64,000 nucleotides of DNA from Azolla pinnata (lineage: Eukaryota > Streptophyta > Polypodiopsida > Salviniales > Salviniaceae), in assembly GCA_037176905.1 (NCBI GenBank), contig JBBBWG010005780.1, forward strand, positions 1 to 64,000, written 5' to 3'. Made by a program: the position numbers and the translations under genes. Below are positions 47,901 through 58,200 of the stretch, one piece after another; the stretch's first letter is position 1; every line of letters starts with the position of its first letter. The notes beneath the pieces were generated by a model. That model was given only the letters and a program-made list of their open reading frames with translations. It searched no databases and had not been told where the DNA came from.

Positions 47901-50246
47901 CTCTACCCACTCTCAATGCCAAAACAATTGGAATATCTGATGCACCAATGTGTATCCTCAGATTTTCAGCATCTTCTTGCAGGCTTCTTCTTCCAGCTCA
48001 CTCAATTTCTTCTACGAGCAGGTCACGAGCTTTCTTTTTTGGCTTCATCCTCTAATCTCACATTCATCCCTACACCTTTGTCTACAATTGTTCCTTTCAT
48101 TTTTTTGAATACCTCAATCCGCGACACATTAGACTTTATTTCTTTCAGAACATGCTCGGCTTGGTCCTTGGCATCTTTCGCCACCACTATCTATGTTTGC
48201 ATTTCAGCACATTAGACTTTATTTCTTTCTGAACATGCTCGGCCTGGTTCTTGGCATCTTTTGCCACCACCATCCATGTTTGCATTTCCTTTTCCACATT
48301 TTCTTTAACTATTGAGATACATTTATTGTAGAGAAATCCCCAGAAAAAACATACGCATGAGAAAATTCTTAGGATAATCGTATGAAGATCCCTACAAGTT
48401 AAACAAACAATGTCCATAATACCAGACTTGAAATTTCGGAGTGAACCTAACCCCATAAAATGCATTTGCACAATCCAGACACGTACTCATTCATCATCAC
48501 CACTGATCTAATACTACAAGAGCTACATGGTAACAAGGAGAGTGACCTGCAAGGATGCCGCCCCGAATGTCAGGAATGCCCTCAAATCGAGTCCACGAAA
48601 CAATGCCACTAGTAAAAGAACAAGATATAATGCAATCACTCTAATCCTTCTGAGTACTTTATGAACACGAGTATTTGAATAAGAAACTTGGTGGAAGAAA
48701 GCTGAACTACATCAGCTGGCATATATACACTTAAATATTTTAACTTCAGACCAACCATTAATTCTAATGATATCATATTTGTAAGTGCTATTTAAATGGC
48801 TAATTGGATCACCCATCATATTTCTAATGGCATGGAGGTGCTGGTGCTATTTTGGATGGTTCATTCTAGAGAAGTTCATTTGGAGTTATGAATCTTAATT
48901 ATGTGTGTCAATGTGCAAATAGTAATGGCCACAAAGAAATAGATAGAAAAATGACTGCTAAATGACAGATGACATCTTGAGGTAGAAAGCACTAGCAGAA
49001 TAAACAAACCTGAATGGGTTATAGTAAAAGACAGATTTTTTATCTGCTGAAACAACTTCTGAGCAAAACGGCCATTTCATCTCAACATTGGCAAGCCGAC
49101 TACCATCTAGCTTTTCGCGACAGATCATCCAATAGGCAGCCCTACTCTGATAAGGCCGCAATTTAGCACGCAGCTGTCTAGGATTTGTCGCCAAAACTGG
49201 CCCATTCCTGTATGAAAGAAACACGAATGAGGCTTAACACATAATAACAATTGAAACTTGAATGACGGATTTACTCAATGTTCTATGGCAAGACCAGATA
49301 CATTGATAAGCATATATTCCATAAAATATGTATGCTGGACATGAGTATCAAATGCAAAAACAGTACCACATGTGTATGACATACAAGTAATAAAGATAAA
49401 GTCAACTTACTGATCTGGTTTTATGGCCTCGTACAGCGCTGAGGAATCAAATTCCTGCTGGGATATATTCTCTGGAGAAGATAGAGAACCTGTAGACATC
49501 TGAGATGAATTCTCGGAGCTTCTCCTACTAGTTGAAATTCCATAAATGGCTTCATCAGTATGTAATTCTGGCCTCAGCCACTTCATCATCTTCAGCATGC
49601 TTCTGCTCCATAATGATTTGCCACTATCCAGGATCCCATTGCTGCTGTCAAAAGCTTTCCTAGTAATACCTATCCGTAATCTGACAGATATTACATTACT
49701 ATCCATGTCATTTCTGCTATCATCTTCAATGTAAGGCTTCATACTTACAAAACCTGCCTTGAATAAGTACGCAGTCCCAGAAATAGAATCTCTAGGACCA
49801 TCTAGGTAGCCTGATGCTAAAACTCGCCATATATCATCTACTTTCATGTCCGAATTCATGCACTGATCTCTGTTATCCTGCTTCTGGAAGACTTGTACCC
49901 TAACATCCTCATGTGAAAATGTATGCCAGCTCAGAATAAAATCTCTCTCTACAGTTGGTAAACAAAGCCTCACTCCCAAAGCATTTTCATCAGAAAGCTG
50001 CCTCTTAAATTCATCAGGCAGCATAGGATGTTCATATACTACAGCTTGCAGTCCCACTTCAGCTATTTCTATAACATAATCGAAGGCAGCAATTGGTGAA
50101 TAGACTATTGTACCGTGGTCATTATGTGCACCATTTACATCACTCGTAACAATTGCGTCGGCCTCTCTGGAAGAAGAAGATCCAACGTCAAATTTCACCC
50201 TTTTTGATATGTTTTGAGATGGTCGCTTCTGCTTTCTCCTTGCCAT
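35902..50246 (-). CDS. SHPRH: SHPRH-type SNF2 helicase / RING E3 ubiquitin ligase
   Basis: Large SNF2-family ATPase with RING and PHD modules; animal SHPRH and yeast Rad5-like relatives polyubiquitinate PCNA at stalled forks (family knowledge; plant role inferred). Exons, minus strand: 50246-49411, 49207-49010, 48608-48547, 46883-46367, 45788-45558, 43255-43000, 42251-41886, 41365-40883, 40789-40599, 40253-40037, 39853-39689, 39596-39480, 39148-38891, 38823-38601, 38283-38063, 37397-37246, 37033-36817, 36183-35902; 4992 nt, 1663 aa (human about 1683). Visible: Walker A DEMGLGKT at 366-373, PHD-like CPCG...CNCCDVWQHASC from about 417, Walker B-position DEAQ near 633, CITGTPIQRSLDDLHGLLRF, RING CPVC...CGHMLCCRC...CPTCR at about 1350-1400, then helicase C LVFSTWNDVLDVVEHSL and INRVHRIGQSRATYVHRFL. 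The RING is split by an intron. Frames close at all 17 junctions. Introns 3 and 5 are long and hold unrelated debris. Confidence 0.95.
39812..39950 (-). repeat. Tandem duplication of a SHPRH exon edge
   Basis: The 5' edge of exon 11 with its acceptor side (about 39812-39875) is repeated about 74 bp upstream in the intron (about 39886-39949). The extra copy still reads IYEKRLFWLKS against MYENRLFLLKS but lacks a good acceptor and is probably inert. Confidence 0.75.
43256..45557. other. SHPRH intron 5 with an unexplained open frame
   Basis: This 2.3-kb intron holds a plus-strand open frame at 44309-44680 (123 codons) containing LRTAYEHIVSHDHQV. I recognise no domain. It may be a relic of inserted sequence; nothing marks it as an expressed gene. 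Confidence 0.25.
47637..48480 (-). pseudogene. Unidentified coding relic in SHPRH intron 3
   Basis: On the minus strand are protein-like stretches in different frames: MQTWMVVAKDAKNQAEHVQ (a predicted helix), LQEDAENLRIHIGAS followed by DIPIVLALRVGRDE, and LDEGLTQAQVAYHKEDMSQ. Stops and frame changes separate them and I recognise no family. An 83-bp tandem duplication (48125-48290) sits in the first stretch. It looks like a decayed gene fragment captured in the intron. Confidence 0.35.
48125..48290 (-). repeat. 83-bp tandem duplication in SHPRH intron 3
   Basis: Two copies begin CACATTAGACTTTATTTCTT at 48125 and 48208, with about ten differences. Both encode a KDAK-QAEHV--EIKSNV helix on the minus strand. 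Confidence 0.9.
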
Positions 50247-51334
50247 TTCTATACTAAACAGGAACAAAGACATTTTGAGCATTCCTGAATGAACTTGGAG
50301 CTTAAATGACACATATCACTACTTGTTGCAGGTGGATTAAGGAACTTTTACGATGAATAAGGGAAACTAACTGAAACATGCTTATATGTGCTGGAATTAG
50401 AAAAATGTATTTGCTTATCTTGAAATCTGTTTGGTAAATGCTTGATCAAACTTGAGCTCCTAACTACATGAAACTTAAACTTTAGCATATAGTTAGCAAA
50501 AGAATTTAACCGCCCATAGGACACGTGGCATATAAACTACTAATTTAGTAATCACAAGGGAGATCGATATTCCTGATAAGCACGTCAAAAATAATAAGCC
50601 TCTGATTAGGAAAAGTGAGCATTTAAATACTTGAGGCCTCACAATTAGGACATGACCACACTCAATTCAGAAATATAATCAGCAAAAGATCTCTTGATTG
50701 CTTTGCTTATAGTTAGAGATTTGAATTGTGCTCCCAGTAGAAACGAATTTCTAGCAATTGCACATTAATCTACAGAATCTATCACCTGCTTCTTTGGATC
50801 TGTGATTGGGTTTAATTTTCGTATTATAAAGAGAGTACATGGGTCAATTGAAAAATTACATAAGCTCGTGTTCTTTCTGAATCCCTGGTGCATATTTTTC
50901 CAATCAATTGTGCAAGGAAAGACTTCAGCATGTTCTTTGAACAACGAATGAAAAAGAAAACCAAATGGAGCAAAACCATAAATCATCTCAATTGTGCATC
51001 ATGCCGACACTTGGCCACAAATGAAGGCCAACAAGAGAACACGCCAGCCAAATTCATCTCAAATTATTGTAGGGAGATGCGGCCACTCCATGCTGACAAA
51101 ATACCTGAATTGACTGCAATGAAGTATCAAAGCTGATTCCGGGAAAGAAGGAGGTTCCTCTTCCATTAAAACCAAGCGGAAAAGAAATACACGTACACGC
51201 ACGCACAGAGCCAAACACGGGCAAAAATAATACAAATCAGCACGAACCAGAATCCATTTTTTGAAGCCGGTCACGGGGGGGATTACTTCTAGATAAAACA
51301 GGCGAAGATCAGGAGAGACGGAGCAAGGGCATAC

Positions 51335-51400
51335 CTTCTGCGAGATCGCAGCGCGTCTTCTGAGGTTGAAGGAACGAGAGCTTCACTTCCCGTTCGATGC
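51335..51400 (-). other. Probable noncoding first exon of SHPRH
   Basis: On the minus strand a GC-rich stretch ends CGCAGAAG at a consensus donor GTATGC (51334 downward). The coding exon is preceded by acceptors TTTAG/TATAG a few bases before its ATG at 50246. This predicts a ~1.1-kb 5' UTR intron. The upper limit of the exon is arbitrary. Confidence 0.45.
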
Positions 51401-51479
51401 CATCGACACATACAAACAAGGTTCAACACACTCAGTCAGTCATTTCCGTAGTTTACATACTTGGAAGACGAACACACAT

Positions 51480-52088
51480 ACGCATGTGCATGCGCATCCA
51501 TATGCATGCATACATACACACGCATGTATTATGCGTGCATGTGTGCATGTGTGCATGCACGTATGTATGCATGTGTGGGTATGGGCGTGTGTATGCATGC
51601 ATGCATGTATGGTTATGCATGTGATGCATGCATGCATGCGTGCAGGTGTGCATGCGTGTATGCACGTATGTATACATGTGTGGGTATGGGGGTGTGTATG
51701 CATGCATGCATGTATGGTTATGCATGTGATGCATGCATGCATGCGTGCATGCGTGCATGAGTGTATGCGCGTATGTATGCATGTGCGGTGACGGGGGTGT
51801 GTATGCATGCATGCATGTATGGTTATCTATGTAATGTATGCAGGCATGTGTGCATATGTGCATGTGTGTGTGCACGTATGTATGCATGTGTGGTGATGGG
51901 TGTGTATGCATGCATGCATGTATGGTTATGTATGTAATGCATGCGTGCGTGCGTGCATGTGTGCATGCACGTATGTATGCATGTGTGGGTATGGGGGTGT
52001 GTATGCATGCATGCATGTATGGTTATGTATGTAATGTGTGCATATGTGCATGTGTGTGTGCATGCATGCATGTATGTGTGCGTGTGCA
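51480..52088. repeat. ~100-bp TG/CA-rich minisatellite
   Basis: Five clear units begin GTATGCATGCATGCATGTAT at about 51591, 51697, 51801, 51904 and 52000, each followed by GGTTATnnATGT; a partial unit precedes them. The array is almost entirely alternating purine-pyrimidine with many TGCATGCA palindromes. It lies upstream of SHPRH, between it and MIR171. Open frames through it are artefacts. Confidence 0.93.
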
Positions 52089-52702
52089 ACACATAGCAGG
52101 AAAAAGAATGTGAAAATCGGACACATCGACACAGTCATCAAATGACTTGCTAGTTGTAGATTCAGAAGCTCTTGATCGAGATCGGTTTTGCAGGATTTCG
52201 GGCTTTCGAGTCGACCGGGAAAGCAGAGTCTCGGAGTCGGCTCCGAAAGACGGCAGTAGCAGGTTTCCGTAAATTCTGCAGACAATCCCCCTTTCCTCTT
52301 TTCTTTACCAGCAGCGTGCTAGGCCAGCTCGCCTGGGTCAAGTCAGCAGCTCAGTGCAAGGATGAACCAGCAAGCATCGTGTTCAAGGGAAGGGGAGATG
52401 GGGGGGGTAGATACAGCGGAGTTAATGCCCCTCACTTAATCATATGTGGGGTAGATCCGGCTACTGTTGCTACGGAAAGAGGACGCTGATAGATGCACGT
52501 GGCCGAGCATATTGATCGATGGATCGATGATCTAACCAAGTCGATCAGTTCAGGAGAGCCATCGCTCTGCAGGTTTAGTATAGTATCTATCGGGAAGAAG
52601 CTCGATCCATGGAGTAAGCTCATCGTCGACGAGAGCGAGAAGATCCAACTCTTCCCCACTGTGCTAGATTGTGCTGGAGGCCTTTACAAAACCTTCATAT
52701 AC

Positions 52703-52734
<32 letters not shown>

Positions 52735-52897
52735 GTTCGTTCGTTCGTTTCTCTGTGGCTCATCCCTTCTCTTGTCTGTTCATCCCTCCGCAAAGCTCTT
52801 CCCCTCAGTATAACTCAATCAGTCCCAGACACTGACTCTCCGATCCATCCATGGATTGAGCCCTGCGCATGCAATGCATTATCGCATTGCATGCGTT
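52089..52897. other. Upstream flank of MIR171
   Basis: No coding exon is recognised; this is the likely promoter and 5' part of the primary MIR171 transcript. It holds a (CTTT)n/(CGTT)n tract at about 52704-52750 and a perfect 12-bp inverted repeat at 52866-52877 / 52884-52895 with a 6-nt loop. Confidence 0.45.
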
Positions 52898-52994
52898 CCA
52901 TGGTCTGATGTTGGGTCGGCTCAATCTGATGATGCGGGCTCTCTTTGATGATAGCTCGATGATCCAATTGAGCCGTGCCAATATCACATCATCA
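52898..52994 (+). ncRNA. MIR171: MIR171 microRNA precursor hairpin
   Basis: The 3' arm contains TTGAGCCGTGCCAATATCAC at 52968-52987, which equals the first 20 nt of miR171b/c as I recall it from Arabidopsis. The 5' arm at 52906-52926 is the matching star strand. Pairing runs 52904-52925 against 52967-52988: GGCTCAA pairs with TTGAGCC, with two internal mismatches (52915-52916 against 52976-52977), one G:U (52910:52982) and one mismatch near the end (52905:52987). The stem continues at 52900-52904 with 52988-52992. The loop side is 52926-52966. miR171 cleaves mRNAs of the HAM/SCL6 GRAS transcription factors across land plants. The extent of the primary transcript is unknown. Confidence 0.9.
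52968..52988 (+). ncRNA. miR171: Predicted mature miR171
   Basis: 21-nt position on the 3' arm, starting with T as expected for AGO1 loading. The exact ends could shift by one or two; a register starting at 52969 would match a moss miR171 form as I recall it. Confidence 0.85.
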
Positions 52995-54340
52995 ACCGAT
53001 CGATTCTACTACAACTATGTATATATATGTATGTATTTATATATGATGCTACAAACTTGTAGTAATCACTTATTCTAATGACAGACAGATATCGCCGATC
53101 GGCTCCCATCTTTCCTTGTGATGAGCAAGTAGGACAAAATGCTCTTACTTTGCCATATTCTTTAGGATTTTGTTGTAACAGGTGGCTGTGAATGAATCCA
53201 TGTGCTACGATCAACGAGGAGGACGATGATGGGCATGGCCTGACTCGTTGCAACCATGGCGATGATGGCAAGGTAAGAATCGAGCTTATCTCCAACTCAT
53301 AAGTCGAACTCTCCGTGTGTTCTATCACAGTTACCTCATGCAAAGGGACGCCGCTGAATCCATCTGTTGGACACTAAAGAACATTCATTCGCCCGTTCTT
53401 GTTTGCGTCATCGAATTTTGCACCCACGATTGCCACAACCAAGCGGCTCTGAACCGATGATGCATCGAAGCAGACTGGCATTGAACATGAAATGGTTTCT
53501 TACTGTCGAAGCAGATTGGCATTGAACAGGAATGGTTTTCTGGTTTTGTTTTACTCGGCAACAGATGAGGAGCAAGGACTTGCAGGAGGTGCTTGGCATT
53601 TGTACATCTTATGCTGCGGTTTGCAAATTGTGTCGGAGTAAACAGAGCCAGGAACAGTCACATGTACACATATAAGTCTCATTGACTTTTGATGTAATGT
53701 TGTAATGTGTGTTTATGAGGATAATCTTTCCTCGATCGTGATTCAATCGATGGTTGTCTTTGTGTATCTCCTTGACCAAATGTCTCGCTTGTTCTGCTTC
53801 TAAGTGTAAGGCGATCGATTGATGAAACAAGCCACACGAGTCGATACCAGACGCCAAGCGACACGATTATATGTACAATCGTACGAGTCGGAGCCCTAAA
53901 CTGGCTTCTATTCGGAGATGGGAAACAAGAGCACAACGTCTGTGGGCGCAGGATCGCAAACTCTTTATCGTGTTTCGCAATGCTTGATGGGAGGCTTGTT
54001 TTCCGACACGCATCTTGGAAACGAAGGCAGGGAACCCGAAAGAGAAGGTTTTTGCCAAGAATGACCCGAGATCATGTCCAACGGCGGACGATTACTCGAC
54101 ATAATTACCGAATTCTCGAGCTATCAGCTTGGAATGAGAAGGTCTTTTTTTTTTCTTTTCTTTTTGTTATGCAGATGTCGTCAGGAGAGCCCAAAGGCAG
54201 ACAGACAAACTCGATTCAGATCGAACACGCTTCCAGGAAAGATCTGTCTCGAGAAACTGCAGTGCAGCGAAGGAAGGAAGCATCGTCGCTCGATATGCAA
54301 CGGATCTCGATCCGATCAGTAGCGAGCATAAACTGTTGAT
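52995..54340. other. Downstream flank of MIR171
   Basis: No coding exon is recognised. A ~48-bp duplication (GCATTGAACA-containing unit) lies at about 53464-53545. Several short open frames have no recognisable domain. Confidence 0.4.
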
Positions 54341-54344
54341 CAAC

Positions 54345-54592
54345 CAAAGGAGTATGCATACATGCATGCAACACCACATCCACCACAGACAGACATGCAT
54401 GGGTGGGGGTGTGTGTGTATGCATGCATGGGTGTGTGTGACACCCACACATACCACATGCATGCCCACATGCATGACACATGCATGCCCACATGCATGAC
54501 ACATGCATGCCCACATGCATGACACATGCATGCCCACATGCATGCCCACATGCATGCCCACATGCATGCACGCATGCATGGACGCATGCATG
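54345..54592. repeat. ATGC-rich short satellite
   Basis: Repeated GCCCACATGCATGACACATG units of about 24 bp, followed by 12-bp TGCATGCCCACA units. Like the array at 51.5-52.1 kb it is rich in TGCATGCA. Confidence 0.92.
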
Positions 54593-54717
54593 CATATCTA
54601 CCAGCTCCGAAAAGCAAAAGGAAGAAACATCAAAGTGAAAACTCTTTTCTTTCTTTTACTCTGTCATCTGTGTAGCTAGCAGCAATTAAGGCCGGAACAG
54701 AGCAGAAACAGGGGAGG

Positions 54718-55092
54718 GAGGAAGGAAGGAAGGGGAGCAAGACGGGAGCAGCAGAAAGAAGAAGGAAGGGAAGGAGCAAGCAAGCAAGCAAGCAAGCAAG
54801 CAAGACAGCAAGACGGGTACAGCAGAAAGAAGAAGACGGAAGGAGCAAGAAGGAAGAAGGAAGAAGGAAGAAGGAAGAAGGAAGAAGCAAGGAGCAAGAA
54901 GCAAGAAGCAAGAAGGAAGAAGGAAGGACAAAGGAAGAAGGAAGGACAAAGGTGGAAGGAAGGAAGGAAGGAAGGAAGGAAGGAAGGAAGGAAGGAAGGA
55001 AGGAAGGAAGGAAGGAAGAAGCAAGAAGCAAGAAGCAAGAAGCAAGAAGCAACAAGGAAGGACAAAGGAGGAAGGAAGGAAGGAAGGAAGAA
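54718..55092. repeat. Purine-only GGAAG/GGAA/GCAAGAA satellite
   Basis: About 375 bp nearly all purine on the plus strand, with (GCAA)n at about 54776-54803, GAAGGAA repeats, (GGAA)n at about 54956-55018 and GAAGCAA repeats. It ends about 200 bp before the start codon of the next gene and may lie in its promoter. Confidence 0.93.
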
Positions 55093-55292
55093 GCTGCAGA
55101 GGAAGGTGAGAGAAGGGCCACAGCATGGTAGCTCATTAGCTAACCTGCTGAATCTTTTGGGAACGCCCCTTCCTGCAATGGATACCCTTCTTCTTCTTCC
55201 TCCTCCTCCTCCTCCTCCAGATTCACCACCACAAGCAATGACCTGGCCATGGCTCTGAGCCTCCTTCCATTCTGGGCTCCTTCCTGTCAGAG

Positions 55293-58200
55293 ATGCCGCC
55301 TTCGTCGTCGTCGTCGTCCTCCTTCTTCTTGGCCTTTGCTGCATTGTTCTCCCTTGCCTTCTCGAGATCCGTAGCTCCTCGAGGCGATGTATCGGCACAG
55401 GACGCGCCGAGCCCGGCGCCTTCCATTGCTTATGGAGGCTATCCGTACGATCCTGTTGCAGCTCCTTCTTCTGCATTCGTGCCAGCTAGTGCAACCCCGG
55501 AATCTTTAGTGCCCCTCCTTCCTTCTTCTCCACTCTATCCCGTTGTTCCAAACGGGCCAGTTTCGCAACCCGGATATGGTAAGATCTTTTCCACATGCAT
55601 CCTCCTGGTTCATGCTTAGATGTGGGTAGTATGTGTAATGCACATTCCTTTGGCTTATTTGGAGGTGCATTTGGGATGTGGATATGAATGTGGATGTGGA
55701 TGGGTTTGTGCACATGTATGTTTGTGGATGTGGATGTGGGGCAGGTTTCTTTTCTACAGTGGAATATATACCTAAACTTTTTTCCATGTATTTCTGTAAA
55801 TCTACAAACATGTATGTATATATGCAATGGCAAATGCATACATGTGTGTGTGTGTGTACATATCATTTTACGTTCACCCGAATATGCTTCTTTTACTGAT
55901 CTCTATCTTCCTTACCAGGGATTTGTGGCACCGATGCAACATCTTTGAATGAAGTCATCGAGAAAACTGCGATTGACTGTATGGGTCCTCTTGCCAAGTT
56001 TGTCGGCAATGTCATCTGTTGTCCTCAGTTTGGAAGCATGATGAAGATATTGCAAGGAACCCTAAGCACATACTCAGGATCTCTAGTCCTAAACAAGACC
56101 GAATCCAAATCTTGCTTCGAAGAAGCCACAGGGTTTCTCAAGGATTTAGGAGCGAATGATACGCTGGCAGAGTTATGCTCTATCAAGGCAGACTATTTGA
56201 CTGGCGGTTCATGCCCGGTATCAGATGTGGGAGAGCTCGAGAAGGTAGTAAATAAGAGCGATTTGCTCCGGGCTTGCACATCGATCAATCCATTGAAAGA
56301 ATGCTGTAAACCGGTATGCGGGGAGGTGATCAATGCTGCAGCAATGGAGCTTGCATCAACTGAGCTGAGCTCTCTTGAAGAAAACGGCAGTGTAGCAGCA
56401 CATAAGCAGAAAGTTGTAGATGATTGCCAAGGTGTGGTGCAGTCTTGGCTAGCTAGCCAGCTTGGACCAGAAGCTGCGAACTCAGCCTTTCGCAATCTCT
56501 ACAGTTGTAAAGTTAATAAAGGTGAAAGCTTTTCTTTGGTTGGTAATATTGAGAAAGGACAATGTACATCCTGATGCATACCTAGGATAGGATTACTGCC
56601 CTCCCCCTCCCACACACACACAGACACACAATAATGTATGATGAATGCATGCACCTGGATACCTTACCAATGTCTAAAAGATCACGGATATCTCTTTGCA
56701 TCTCCTCACCCTTGATCTCGATTGAGTTCGAGTATTGCTACCTTTTGTTCTGGCAGTTTAATTTGCGTAATGTCTAAATTTGTTCAAAGATTCGTGCATA
56801 TATGTAAATGATTGAATCGGCCTAATTTTTGGACATAATGTTTCTACATTCTGCAGCTTGCCCTTTGGTGTTCAAGGATCCATCTTCTGTTGTAGATCTG
56901 TGTTCCGGGCCATCACCATCCAATGCAACATGCTGCATGTCATTGTACAGCTACATCTCAGGCCTCCAGAAGCAGATGCTAATTACTAATGTGCAAGCGT
57001 TAGATTGCGTCACGTTGTTTGGTTCCATGTTAATAAAGAAAGGGATAAACACGAATTTATACCAGCTCTGTCAAGTTGACCTCAAGGACTTTAGCCTTCA
57101 AGGTGAGTGAGGGAGATACATTTCCTCAAGATTCCTCTATGTATCCTTTATGATGTAAATAACTGACCAATCTTTTTGTCTTCTTCTTTCTTGCTTGTCG
57201 ATGTTGCACGTATCCTCTTCTTGTGAGCAGTCCACGGTGAACAAGGTAAGTTTTGTGGATATCTCAAAATCTCCTCTTCTTCTATATGCTGGGGCATTCT
57301 GAAAATGTCTTAAATGGATTAGCTATCGATGTAGTAAGGTTCATTTCAAAAGGGATGTGTATCTAGGATCACGTTCAAGATGTTGGTGATGATCATGTAT
57401 CAGTTCTGTATTGGACATATCCTTTCTGGCACTTCACATTGTCCTATGTATTGAAAGCACCCCAGTTTTAGAAATCAGGGAATATCAAAGTATGGCCCTG
57501 GTTGACTAAGAATATGTAACCTTTGTAGAGGGGAAGCGCTGTTGCTTGAGGTCAAGGTATGCCCTGCATCAAACTAGAAAATGTAGTTCCGCAAATCTCA
57601 AGGCATGCCCTGCATCAAACTGGAATATGTAGTTCCTCAAATCTCTAGGCATGCCCTTGTTCAAAAAGCTGCAAGGCAGTGGTGATCTCCAAGTTAAACA
57701 ATAAGGCAAAGAACATTTGTAGAACTGGAAGTTGTGTGGCTGAAGGTCAAGGGTATACCCCTTGTAAACCAGAAAATGCAGTTTCCAGAATCCAGGGCAT
57801 GCCCTGCATCAAACTAGAAATATCTCAGGATATGCCCTTGTTCAAGTCAGTGGCGATCTCCAAGTTAAATAATAAAGCAAAGGGTGAGGTAGCTGGTGAA
57901 ATCATGTAGTTTAATGTAGCAGGAAAAATTCAAGTAGCCTAGCTAATGACAGTTGAGGCGGTGGGTGATGCTCTGATCTAAGGATATTGGTTTTTGCTCA
58001 TACCGTATGTGTAGCCTAGAGAATGTGCAATCGAGATTTCTGACATTTTTCATGAGATATCGATGGATAAACAGAAAAATATGACATTTCCCATGTCAGG
58101 TTGTTTATTACGTGCGATTCCATCGGATGTGATCGAGGACAAATCATCTGGGATCAGCTTTACATGCGATTTAAACGACAATATAGCTGCTCCGTGGCCT

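Noticed and set aside
51366-52113. Long Cys/His/Met-rich open frames in both directions
   Set aside because: They are artefacts of the TGCATG-rich minisatellite, which has no stops in several frames.
54167-55476. Leucine/serine/phenylalanine-rich frames on the minus strand
   Set aside because: They translate purine-only GGAAG repeats and a TGCATGCC satellite; not genes.
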